Part shown: piece by piece, positions 8,108 through 14,844 of the stretch
Position numbering within the stretch: the first letter of the stretch is position 1
Layout: every line of letters starts with the position of its first letter
Source: Tharpella sp964457755
GTDB taxonomy: Bacteria; Desulfobacterota; Anaeroferrophillalia; Anaeroferrophillales; Tharpellaceae
DNA length: 32,228 nucleotides
Direction: 5' to 3'
Assembly (NCBI GenBank): GCA_964457755.1
Contig: CAYWGC010000039.1
Span: 1 to 32,228 of the forward strand
Translations under genes and position numbers: made by a program
Notes under the pieces: generated by a model
The model's database searches: none
Seen by the model: only the letters and a program-made list of their open reading frames with translations
What the model was told of the DNA's origin: nothing

Positions 8108-8136
8108 TTCCTTCGTTTTCATACTTTAGTGCTATT
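8084..8136. repeat. Two direct copies of a 21-bp repeat
   Basis: Positions 8084-8104 and 8116-8136 carry the same 21 bases with one difference (A or G at the sixteenth base, in TTTAGTACTATT versus TTTAGTGCTATT). The repeat unit spacing is 32 bp. No gene is visible here. Function unknown. Confidence 0.6.
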
Positions 8137-8164
8137 TACTTAGCATTTCCCTTAGGCTATTGTC

Positions 8165-8224
8165 TTTGCAGTAACTGATGCATCCAGATGATTATTGAGC
8201 ATTACTGCAAAAGTCATCTGGATG
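8165..8224 (+). promoter_or_regulatory. Two interleaved perfect inverted repeats (pseudoknot topology) upstream of a lipoprotein gene
   Basis: Stem 1 pairs TTTGCAGTAA (8165-8174) with TTACTGCAAA (8202-8211). Stem 2 pairs CATCCAGATGA (8181-8191) with TCATCTGGATG (8214-8224). The arms alternate 1-2-1'-2', which is the order of an H-type pseudoknot rather than nested hairpins. The 3' arm ends 26 bases before the lipoprotein ATG at 8251, just before its AGGGG ribosome binding site. A leader RNA element that controls translation is one reading; a protein-binding or recombination site is another. Confidence 0.55.
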
Positions 8225-8250
8225 GAAGCTGAGATGAAAAAGGGGAAACG

Positions 8251-8309
8251 ATGAAAAGGTTAGTAGTTCTAAGTATTATGGTGATGGTGTTAGGTTGTGC
8301 GTCATGGGC
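8251..8309 (+). CDS. Small lipoprotein, N-terminus only, cut by scaffold gap
   Basis: Nineteen codons are readable: MKRLVVLSIMVMVLGCASW, a short basic start, a hydrophobic stretch and a lipobox VLGC with Cys at residue 16. This is a type II signal peptide, so the product is probably an envelope lipoprotein. AGGGG lies about eight bases before the ATG. The rest of the gene is in the gap, and the in-frame codons after the gap belong to repeat DNA, so the length and family are unknown. Confidence 0.6.
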
Positions 8310-8409
8310 NNNNNNNNNNNNNNNNNNNNNNNNNNNNNNNNNNNNNNNNNNNNNNNNNNNNNNNNNNNNNNNNNNNNNNNNNNNNNNNNNNNNNNNNNNN
8401 NNNNNNNNN
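8310..8409. other. Scaffold gap (100 N)
   Basis: A second placeholder of exactly 100 undetermined bases. The sequence immediately to its right is a fragment of a dispersed repeat, which could explain why assembly stopped here. Confidence 0.98.
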
Positions 8410-8410
8410 T

Positions 8411-8440
8411 GTGAACTTTGCTTCGCCCTCATAAACGGGG
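8411..8440. repeat. Fragment of a dispersed repeat at the gap edge
   Basis: GAACTTTGCTTCGCCC here also occurs, inverted, inside the element at 23161-23373 (around 23317-23333), and a related form (CGAACTTCGCTTCGC) occurs at 14691. It is therefore one of several scattered short repeats in this genome. It lies directly after the N run. Confidence 0.55.
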
Positions 8441-8519
8441 TCACATCTTGACAAATGGCGGTTTGAAAACCTTGGTTTTACCCGAATCTTCCGGCCGCCA
8501 AGTGTCAAGAAATGACCCC
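8437..8519. repeat. REP-like imperfect inverted repeat, 25-bp arms
   Basis: The left arm 8437-8461 (starting GGGGTCACATCTTGACA) and the right arm 8495-8519 (ending GTCAAGAAATGACCCC) are inverted copies with four mismatches in 25 positions. A related unit follows at 8561-8580 (ACGGGGTCAGGCCTGACAAC) with a perfect 12-bp palindrome, GTCAGGCCTGAC, at 8566-8577. The GGGGTCA...TGACA pattern resembles REP-type extragenic palindromes, which in many genomes are moved by RAYT (Y1) transposases. No such gene is present in this window. The rest of 8520-8723 shows nothing else that I can name. Confidence 0.55.
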
Positions 8520-8723
8520 AACCGAGACAGGTCGAACCAAAAACTGCGACGGCACTGCTGACGGGGTCAGGCCTGACAACGGGGTACTTGTTCGGTTTTC
8601 CGTATTGTGCTATCTGGCATGTTTAGGTTAGGTATATGATACATTATTTGCGTTGGGTAATTAATCATGGTAGAAGTGTGAAGAGGTGAGTGAAACCCTA
8701 ACTGTTTATCGTGAGAACCTTCC

Positions 8724-9452
8724 ATGAAATCTGTAAATAAAATCGCTCTGGTGACTGGTGCCAGTCGCGGGATCGGGGCGGCTATTGCTTTAACCCTGGC
8801 GCGGGATGGTTACGATATCTGGCTCAACTATCGGCGGGATCATGACGCGGCGCAAAAAGTTGCCGAAAAAGTTGCTACTTGTGGTCAACAGTGTCGTTTG
8901 CTGCCCTTTGATGTTGCCGATTCGGAGGCGGTTGAGGATGCTTTAAATCCTTTGCTGGTTGAAGAGGTTCCTTATATCCTAGTCAATAACGCAGGTTTCG
9001 CCCGGGATGGGGTGATGGCTCTGATGAGTCATGCCGAGTGGCGTTCCGTGCTTAATGTTCATCTTGATGGGTTTTTCCTGGTGACCAAACTGGTGGTTGC
9101 TCGCATGCTCAGAAAAAGAGCTGGCCGGATCGTTAATATCGTCTCGACCTCCGGCCAGATCGGGGTTGCGGGACAGGTTAACTACAGTACGGCCAAAGCT
9201 GGACTGATTGGCGCTACCCGCTCTCTGGCCGCCGAGGTGGCGCGCCGCAAAATTTTAGTAAATGCTGTCTCCCCGGGATTTATTGAGACCGAGATGACTG
9301 AAGAGTTGCCGGTCGATAAAATCCTGCCAACCATCCCCTTGGGACGCTTTGGTCAAGCCCAGGAGGTTGCCGATGCCGTCTCCTTTCTCTGTTCCGAAAA
9401 AGCAACCTACATCACCGGCCAGATTTTGTCCGTAAACGGAGGGTTAGTTTAA
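8724..9452 (+). CDS. 3-ketoacyl-ACP reductase, FabG-like SDR (first gene of polyene-like operon)
   Basis: A 242-residue short-chain dehydrogenase of normal FabG length. The NADPH-binding motif is GASRGIGAAIA near the N-terminus, NNAGFARDGV follows, and the catalytic set is Ser141, Tyr154 and Lys158 (NYSTAK). The C-terminus VTYITGQILSVNGG-type ending is standard for FabG. It would reduce a 3-ketoacyl-ACP to the 3-hydroxy form. The genes that follow (two ketosynthases, ACP, acyltransferase, dehydratase) indicate a dedicated pathway rather than the primary fabG. ApeQ-type ketoreductases of aryl-polyene clusters are the nearest functional analogue I can name. The Shine-Dalgarno sequence is weak (GTGAGAA). 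Confidence 0.85.
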   Translation: MKSVNKIALVTGASRGIGAAIALTLARDGYDIWLNYRRDHDAAQKVAEKVATCGQQCRLLPFDVADSEAVEDALNPLLVEEVPYILVNNAGFARDGVMALMSHAEWRSVLNVHLDGFFLVTKLVVARMLRKRAGRIVNIVSTSGQIGVAGQVNYSTAKAGLIGATRSLAAEVARRKILVNAVSPGFIETEMTEELPVDKILPTIPLGRFGQAQEVADAVSFLCSEKATYITGQILSVNGGLV

Positions 9453-9499
9453 TCAGTGAAAAATATATTATTAAACATCCGGGTGGTCGATCATCTTTT

Positions 9500-9531
9500 A
9501 CTGATGACTGACGACTGGCGACTGACTACTG
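9500..9531. repeat. Degenerate heptamer tandem repeat before the first ketosynthase
   Basis: About 4.6 copies of a 7-bp unit: ACTGATG, ACTGACG, ACTGGCG, ACTGACT, ACTG. It fills the space just upstream of the ketosynthase ATG at 9539, where no Shine-Dalgarno sequence can be seen. Confidence 0.6.
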
Positions 9532-9538
9532 TTTCTCA

Positions 9539-10765
9539 ATGCAACGCCATAAAGTAGCGATAACCGGAGTCGGCATCGTCTCTTGTCTCGGAGTCGGCGC
9601 GACCGAGGTTGAGGCCGCACTGCGTGAGGGGCGTTCCGGGATCGTGGTGGATGAGGAGCGCCAGAGCTTGGGTTTTCGCAGCCCGCTAACCGGACTTCTG
9701 CCGGAAGTTTTCCCGGAACGTTTTTTAAGTCGTAAACAGCGCAAAACGATGCCCGATTTTGCCCAGCACGCCTATGTCGCGGTGCGTGAAGCTCTGACTC
9801 AGGCCGCGCTTAAAGAAGAAGATCTTCACAATCCGCAGAGCGGGTGTATTTTTGGCTGTGATTCGAGTTGTCTGGCCGCAGTTGAACAGGTTGATCTGCT
9901 GCGAAAGTATGGCGAGACTCATAAGCTTGGCAGCGGTCTTGTCTTTCGGGCGATGACCTCGTCAATTACCATGAATCTTAACGTTCTGCTCGGGACGCAA
10001 GGGGCGAGTTGGACTTTGAGCTCGGCCTGTTCCAGCAGTGGCCACGCTATCGGTCAGGCGGCGGATTTGATCGCTGCAGGTCGGCAGGAGCGGGTTATCT
10101 GCGGCGGCGCCCAGGAGATTAACTGGGAGTCGATGTGCAGCTTTGATGCTTTAGGGGCTTTTTCGACCAGTGTTGAAAATCCAGCAGCGGCCTCAAGGCC
10201 CTTTGATGCCGGTCGTGATGGACTCGTGCCCAGCGGTGGAGCGGCAGCCTTAGTCTTGGAAAACTATGATCTGGCCCGGCAGCGGGGGGCAACTATTTTA
10301 GGTGAAGTTAAAGGCTACGGTTTTTCAGCTGATGGCCAAAATCTTTCGGTGCCGAGTTCCGAGGGTTTAGCCCGAGCTATGCGGGCAGCACTCGCGGATG
10401 CCGTAATCAAGCCTCAAGATGTGACCCTGCTTTTGGCGCATGCAACCTCAACTCCAGCAGGTGATGCGGCGGAAGCGGAAAATATTAGAGCTGTTTTTGA
10501 TGATGCGATACCTCATGTCAGTGCTCTGAAATCGCAGACCGGGCATGAACTCTGGATGGCGGGGGCCGCTACCGCAGTCTATGCTGTAATTATGGCTCAG
10601 GCGAATTTTATGGCGCCAACCATAAATTTCAAAGCCCCGGATGATTCGACCTCCGGCTTGCCTGTTCTCAAAGAAATTATACCGCAAAGACCTGAAAAAG
10701 TTCTCTGTAATGCCGCCGGATTTGGTGGTTCCAACGCCTCACTTCTGCTCGATTTCAGTTCTTAA
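9539..10765 (+). CDS. Beta-ketoacyl-ACP synthase, FabF-like (first of two)
   Basis: A 408-residue thiolase-fold condensing enzyme. The catalytic residues are all present: Cys164 in SSACSSSGHAIG, His301 in AHATSTPAGD, and Lys331 with His336 in LKSQTGHELWMAGA. The Cys motif is unusual (SACSSSG rather than TACATG), but the triad is intact, so this is a true ketosynthase and not a chain-length factor. It would extend an acyl chain on the ACP encoded downstream. The preceding ketoreductase gene ends 86 bp upstream and the flavoprotein ATG abuts its stop codon. I chose the ATG at 9539 by the family N-terminus (VAITGVGIVSCLG). Confidence 0.88.
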   Translation: MQRHKVAITGVGIVSCLGVGATEVEAALREGRSGIVVDEERQSLGFRSPLTGLLPEVFPERFLSRKQRKTMPDFAQHAYVAVREALTQAALKEEDLHNPQSGCIFGCDSSCLAAVEQVDLLRKYGETHKLGSGLVFRAMTSSITMNLNVLLGTQGASWTLSSACSSSGHAIGQAADLIAAGRQERVICGGAQEINWESMCSFDALGAFSTSVENPAAASRPFDAGRDGLVPSGGAAALVLENYDLARQRGATILGEVKGYGFSADGQNLSVPSSEGLARAMRAALADAVIKPQDVTLLLAHATSTPAGDAAEAENIRAVFDDAIPHVSALKSQTGHELWMAGAATAVYAVIMAQANFMAPTINFKAPDDSTSGLPVLKEIIPQRPEKVLCNAAGFGGSNASLLLDFSS

Positions 10766-12301
10766 ATGAAGTATGATTATCTAGTCATCGGTGCTGGCAT
10801 CTCAGGTATCAGTAGTGCCTTGCTACTGGCTCGTTTTGGTTTTAAAGTGGCGGTTTTGGAGCAGGCCCCGCGCCCGGCACCGTTGGTCGAGGGCTTTGTT
10901 CGCAATAATGTCTATTTTGAATCTGGCTTTCACTATGCTGGAGGGCTTGAAGATGGCGGTGTTCTCGACCTTAATCTGCGCTTGCTGGGTGTTGCCGGAC
11001 ATCTCCAAAAAATCCCCTTCGATGCTTCAGCCTACGATACCGTCGTGCAACCGGATAGCGGTTTTAATTTCTCTTTTCCACAGGGCTACGAGGCCTTGAA
11101 TGATGTTTTACGGGAGCGTTTTCCTGGTCAGCATCAGGCCCTAAGTAAATATTTTGCGCGTTTGCAAGAGATTACGCGAAAACTTCCCTACTACAATTGC
11201 CAGACATCTGGGCCGGCAGCGCAAATGGATCTGGCAGCTTTGCATGATCAAAGTTTGACCCAGGTTCTTGATGGCTTGGCAATTAAGGGGGAGCTGCGAA
11301 CTCTTTTGCAGGTGCACTGTTTACTGCATGGCTCCTTGCCATCCGAGATCCCCTTTGCAATTCATGCTGGAGTTGTTGACGGTTATTATCGCTCGGCCCA
11401 AACCTTCAAGGGTGGGGGACGGGCGCTGGTCGCAGCGCTGGTTGCGGCTCTAAAACGGAGTGGGGTTGATCTTTTCTGTCGACATAGAGTAGAAGAGATT
11501 GAGTTGTCGAGTGGTGGTGCGCTGGTTGGGGCCTGTTGCACTAACGGAGTCCGGATGCAGGCCTCCAGTTGTATTGCGACGCTGCATCCCCAAGCGCTGC
11601 TGAAGTTGCTGCCGGAGTCGGTTTTTCGGCCAGCCTATCGTCATCGTCTTGAAGCTTTGGACGAGAGTCTGGGCGCAGAGATTGTCTTTTTGCGCCCTGA
11701 GCGAATGCGAGGAAGTACTCTTGGGGTGCGCCCTGAGCGAATGCGAGGAAGTACTCTTGAGGATTCGGGTCGCAACTTTTTTTTTCTACCGCAGTCGGGG
11801 AAAGGGATTTTTGATTTTGATCTGCCGTTCTCTGAGCGGCTTCTCTATCTGAATTTCTCTGGCGCTGGCGGCTTTACAGATTATGGTGACGATTGTGAGG
11901 GTGGGGTTACGGCGATACTTCCAGCGCCATACTATGAATCTGGAAAGGTCGAGATGTCTCCTGCAAATTATGTTGAGGCAAAACGCCGTACCGGGGAGCA
12001 GGTAAGGGAACGTATAGCTTCCTTATTGCCGGAATTAGGTTCCGGGTTGCAAGTCGAGTGTGTGGCGACCGCTAAAACCCTGCAGAGGGTCAACGTTTCA
12101 GCTCGAGGCTCTCTGTATGGTGTCAAACATATGGTGGGACAATTTAACCCTTCTGCGAAAACCCGGTTGGCCGGACTCTATCTGGCCGGTCAGGCGACCG
12201 CCGCACCGGGCCTTTTAGGGGCAATCACCTCAGCCTTAATGGCAGTGGGCAGCATCGTTGGCCATGATCGGCTTGAATCTTTGCGGGGTGCAGTGTTATG
12301 A
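10766..12301 (+). CDS. Phytoene-desaturase/retinol-saturase-like FAD flavoprotein with an inserted repeat peptide
   Basis: 511 residues. The N-terminal FAD-binding Rossmann motif is VIGAGISGISSALLLARFG, ending in Glu (VLEQ), and the C-terminal FAD segment reads GLYLAGQATAAPGLLGAITS. This is the CrtI/retinol-saturase group of NAD(P)/FAD oxidoreductases, which desaturate, isomerise or reduce conjugated polyenes. Between two ketosynthase genes it probably acts on the polyene or fatty chain made here, but the reaction cannot be read from the sequence. Residues ~310-333 contain two copies of a 12-residue peptide (RPERMRGSTLGV and RPERMRGSTLED) encoded by a 36-bp tandem repeat at 11691-11762 that matches an intergenic repeat family. 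The frame is kept, so the gene is probably still functional. It overlaps the next gene by 4 bp. Confidence 0.8.
   Translation: MKYDYLVIGAGISGISSALLLARFGFKVAVLEQAPRPAPLVEGFVRNNVYFESGFHYAGGLEDGGVLDLNLRLLGVAGHLQKIPFDASAYDTVVQPDSGFNFSFPQGYEALNDVLRERFPGQHQALSKYFARLQEITRKLPYYNCQTSGPAAQMDLAALHDQSLTQVLDGLAIKGELRTLLQVHCLLHGSLPSEIPFAIHAGVVDGYYRSAQTFKGGGRALVAALVAALKRSGVDLFCRHRVEEIELSSGGALVGACCTNGVRMQASSCIATLHPQALLKLLPESVFRPAYRHRLEALDESLGAEIVFLRPERMRGSTLGVRPERMRGSTLEDSGRNFFFLPQSGKGIFDFDLPFSERLLYLNFSGAGGFTDYGDDCEGGVTAILPAPYYESGKVEMSPANYVEAKRRTGEQVRERIASLLPELGSGLQVECVATAKTLQRVNVSARGSLYGVKHMVGQFNPSAKTRLAGLYLAGQATAAPGLLGAITSALMAVGSIVGHDRLESLRGAVL
11691..11762. repeat. 36-bp tandem duplication inside the flavoprotein gene, member of a dispersed repeat family
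   Basis: Copies 11691-11726 and 11727-11762 differ at one base. Read on the minus strand they begin CCCCAAGAGTACTTCCTC and end AGGGCGCA, matching the intergenic copy at 23203-23243 (CCCCAAGGGCACTTCCTC...CGGGCGCA) and, less closely, the copy at 14718-14756. Each unit is twelve codons long, so the reading frame is preserved. Confidence 0.75.
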
Positions 12302-13521
12302 GGCGTGTAGCAGTCACCGGTATGGGTGCAGTTTCCCCCTTTGGCCGCGGTCTTAACGAGTTGGTAGGCGGTATTGTTGCGGGGCGCAGTGCAATTGTTG
12401 TCCACGATAAACTGGCTGACTATGGTGGTCTGCGGACTCGTCTTGCAGCTCTGGTAACGGGGGTTGACGGCAAAGAGATTGCCCGCAATAAACGGCGTTC
12501 AATGTCGTCCCAATCGATTTTTGCTGTGCTTGCCGCAGGCGAAGCCTTAAACCAGGCCGTTCTCCCGGAAATCGAATATGGTAGCGGGCGTTACGGAGTG
12601 GTGCTGGGGACGACGATCAGCAGTCTCGAGACCAGCGAAAGTTTTTTTGCCGATCATTTTCGCGATAAAAGTTTTTCCCGCATGAAAACCTCGCTCTTTT
12701 TTAAGACCATGAATCACTCGGCAGCCGCCAATGTAGCTCAGTATTTTGGCCTTGAGGGTCGCTTGCTGGCCCCGGCTGCAGCTTGCGCTACCGGTTGTCA
12801 AGCCTTGGGTTACGCCTATGAAATGATTGTTTCGGGAGCCCAGGATGCGATGCTTTGTGGGGGGACGGAAGAGTTTCATCCGCTGTCGGCCGCAACTTTT
12901 GACTTGATGAATGCCGCCTCTTTTAGTTATAATGATCGACCTTCTGAGGCCTCGCGTCCGTTTGACCGGCAGCGCGACGGGGTCGTCTGCGGTGAAGGGG
13001 CCGGAGTCCTGGTTTTAGAAGAGTGGCAGTCAGCCCAAGCCCGGGGGGCCGAAATCCTGGCCGAGATCATCGGTTTTGCCACCTTAACTGAAACCGGCAG
13101 TATCGCGGAACCGAGTAGTGCTGCCATGCAGCGTTGCATGGCCCTGGCCCTGGTGGATGCCGGGGTTGAAGCGGAAGAGATTGATTATATAAATGCCCAT
13201 GCGACGGCGACCGAAAAAGGTGATATTGCCGAAGCCCAAGCCCTCTACGGACTTTTTGGCGACCGCGTGCCGGTTAGTAGTTTAAAAGGACATCTTGGCC
13301 ATACTTTAGCGGCCAGCGGCGGTCTTGAAACCATCGCCACGATTGAAATGATGCGGCGAGGAGAACTCTGGCCGACCCGCAACCTGAGTGAAATTGATCC
13401 TCGTTGTCAGGGGCCGCAAATTTTTACTGAGACTAAGAAGTGTAAGCCCAAATTGGCCTTAAAAAACAATTTTGCCCTGGGGGGAGTTAACTGCTCCCTG
13501 GTGATCAGAGCTAGCCAATGA
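12298..13521 (+). CDS. Beta-ketoacyl-ACP synthase, FabF-like (second of two)
   Basis: A 407-residue ketosynthase with the standard active site AACATGCQALG (Cys163), His301 in NAHATATEKGD, and Lys330 with His335 in LKGHLGHTLAASG. It is therefore catalytically complete. Two intact ketosynthases in a small operon may share chain initiation and elongation, or act on different chain lengths. A ketosynthase plus an inactive chain-length factor is the usual arrangement in type II polyketide systems, and that is not the case here. Its ATG overlaps the flavoprotein stop (ATGA, 12298-12301), so translation is probably coupled. Confidence 0.88.
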   Translation: MRRVAVTGMGAVSPFGRGLNELVGGIVAGRSAIVVHDKLADYGGLRTRLAALVTGVDGKEIARNKRRSMSSQSIFAVLAAGEALNQAVLPEIEYGSGRYGVVLGTTISSLETSESFFADHFRDKSFSRMKTSLFFKTMNHSAAANVAQYFGLEGRLLAPAAACATGCQALGYAYEMIVSGAQDAMLCGGTEEFHPLSAATFDLMNAASFSYNDRPSEASRPFDRQRDGVVCGEGAGVLVLEEWQSAQARGAEILAEIIGFATLTETGSIAEPSSAAMQRCMALALVDAGVEAEEIDYINAHATATEKGDIAEAQALYGLFGDRVPVSSLKGHLGHTLAASGGLETIATIEMMRRGELWPTRNLSEIDPRCQGPQIFTETKKCKPKLALKNNFALGGVNCSLVIRASQ

Positions 13522-13588
13522 TTAAAATAACAAAATACCTGTCTGGTTCCCGTTTTGCCGGATTAGGAAATAATAAATTGAGGATGAC

Positions 13589-13849
13589 ATGACGGATGCG
13601 GAAATAATCTCCCTGATCAACGATTCACTGGTTGAGGAGTTTGAACTTGAGAGCTCGGCAATGGTTTCAGAGGCCGAAATCTTTGCTGACCTCGGGCTTG
13701 ACAGTCTCGATATTGTCGATATGGTGGTAATTCTCGAGGGGGCGTTCGGGGTTAAAATACGAGACGATGAAAGCTTGCGTGAAATTCGGACCCTGGGAGA
13801 TATACATCACTTTATCATTCAGAAAAAATGTGAAAAGGCTGCATCGTAA
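13589..13849 (+). CDS. Acyl carrier protein
   Basis: 86 residues with the phosphopantetheine attachment motif DLGLDSLDIVDMV, Ser39 being the attachment site. The protein is acidic, as expected, and of normal ACP length. It carries the growing chain for the neighbouring ketosynthases, ketoreductase and dehydratase, and probably donates it to the acyltransferase encoded next. GAGGA lies six bases before the ATG. It is a dedicated carrier, not the housekeeping acpP, judged by context. Confidence 0.9.
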   Translation: MTDAEIISLINDSLVEEFELESSAMVSEAEIFADLGLDSLDIVDMVVILEGAFGVKIRDDESLREIRTLGDIHHFIIQKKCEKAAS

Positions 13850-13853
13850 GTTT

Positions 13854-14663
13854 GTGAAAAGCTCAGTTCACGCCCATCAAAAAACCTTGTGGAAGTCGTC
13901 TTCTTTAGTTGTCTGGTTGATGAACCTATGGGTCTATCCCCTGCTTTTTGTCTGGACCTTTTTCGGTTTGCTCATCTCTCCGGCTCTGTTTTTAATCTGG
14001 AAAATCGTCACGGGGTGGTCTGTGGCTCAGATTACCCGTCACTTTATATGGTTGTATGGTCGGGGCTGGATGGTGATTGTCGCACCTTTTGTCAGTTTCG
14101 AGGTTGCAGGTTTTGCTGATCATCCATCTATGCGGTCGCCCTGTATCTATGTCATCAATCACCTCTCTTTTTTTGATACATTCTGCATGGCGATGCAGCC
14201 GGAGAGTAATATTACTTTTGCGGTCAGGGCCTGGCCTTTTCGGCGGCTTTTCTGGTATACAGCTTTTATGCGGCTGGCCCGTTATCTTGATGTTGAAAAA
14301 ATGGGTTTTGTGGAGAGTACGGAGCCGGCCCGGGAAATTATTTCCGCCGGGGGCTCTATTCTATTTTATCCCGAGGGTCATCGCAGTCGGGATGGAGAGC
14401 TTCAGCGGTTCTATTCAGGGGCTTTTTTATTGGCTGTGAAGCTTAATCTGCCGCTGGTGCCGCTCTGTATTACGGGTACCGATAAGCTCTTGCCGCCGGG
14501 GACTTTTCGCCTCTCTCCTGCCGCAATTCGGATGCACGCCCTGGCTCCGGTTGATCCGAGTCAGTTCTCTGGTCCCGAAGCTCATTTGGCTATGCGTAAA
14601 CAGGTTAAAGAGGCTATGGCTCTGGAGTTGGCTAAGATGCGCGGTGATTTAGGCTTGCTTTGA
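13854..14663 (+). CDS. PlsC-type lysophospholipid acyltransferase family protein
   Basis: About 269 residues. Two hydrophobic segments lie near the N-terminus (WLMNLWVYPLLFVWTFFGLL and a following one), then the acyltransferase block HX4D as NHLSFFD and the glycerol-phosphate-binding type motif FYPEGHRSRDG. Such enzymes move an acyl chain from ACP or CoA to a lipid or sugar acceptor at the inner membrane. In aryl-polyene clusters related enzymes attach the polyene to its lipid anchor, and that is the likely job here (inference). The start is uncertain: GTG at 13854, five bases after the ACP stop, is used; GTG at 13830, overlapping the ACP, or ATG at 13920 are possible, and none has a good Shine-Dalgarno sequence. 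Confidence 0.8.
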   Translation: MKSSVHAHQKTLWKSSSLVVWLMNLWVYPLLFVWTFFGLLISPALFLIWKIVTGWSVAQITRHFIWLYGRGWMVIVAPFVSFEVAGFADHPSMRSPCIYVINHLSFFDTFCMAMQPESNITFAVRAWPFRRLFWYTAFMRLARYLDVEKMGFVESTEPAREIISAGGSILFYPEGHRSRDGELQRFYSGAFLLAVKLNLPLVPLCITGTDKLLPPGTFRLSPAAIRMHALAPVDPSQFSGPEAHLAMRKQVKEAMALELAKMRGDLGLL

Positions 14664-14717
14664 TTGGCCTTAATTGACAGATAAAATCAGCGAACTTCGC
14701 TTCGCTTGGCGCTCGAA

Positions 14718-14756
14718 GGGGATACCCAAAGGGCACTTCATTGCTCCGCTCGGGCG
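14718..14756. repeat. Dispersed 39-bp repeat, intergenic copy A
   Basis: The sequence begins GGGGATACCCAAAGGGCACT and matches 23203-23241 at 33 of 39 positions. It is preceded by CGAACTTCGCTTCGC (14691-14705), related to the fragments at 8411 and 23317. It lies in the 181-bp space between the acyltransferase and nnr genes, which holds no gene. Confidence 0.65.
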
Positions 14757-14844
14757 TAAACTAAAAGTCCTAATCCAGGTTGATGGAAAGCACAAAGTCA
14801 ATTTATAGGTTAGTTGCTTAATGTGAGGGATAGGGAGAAATTAG

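Noticed and set aside
8410..8451. C-terminus of the small lipoprotein after the gap
   Set aside because: The codons after the N run are in repeat DNA and the gap length is unknown, so the frame cannot be carried across.
12298..13521. Second ketosynthase as an inactive chain-length factor
   Set aside because: Cys163, His301, Lys330 and His335 are all present, so it is a complete ketosynthase.
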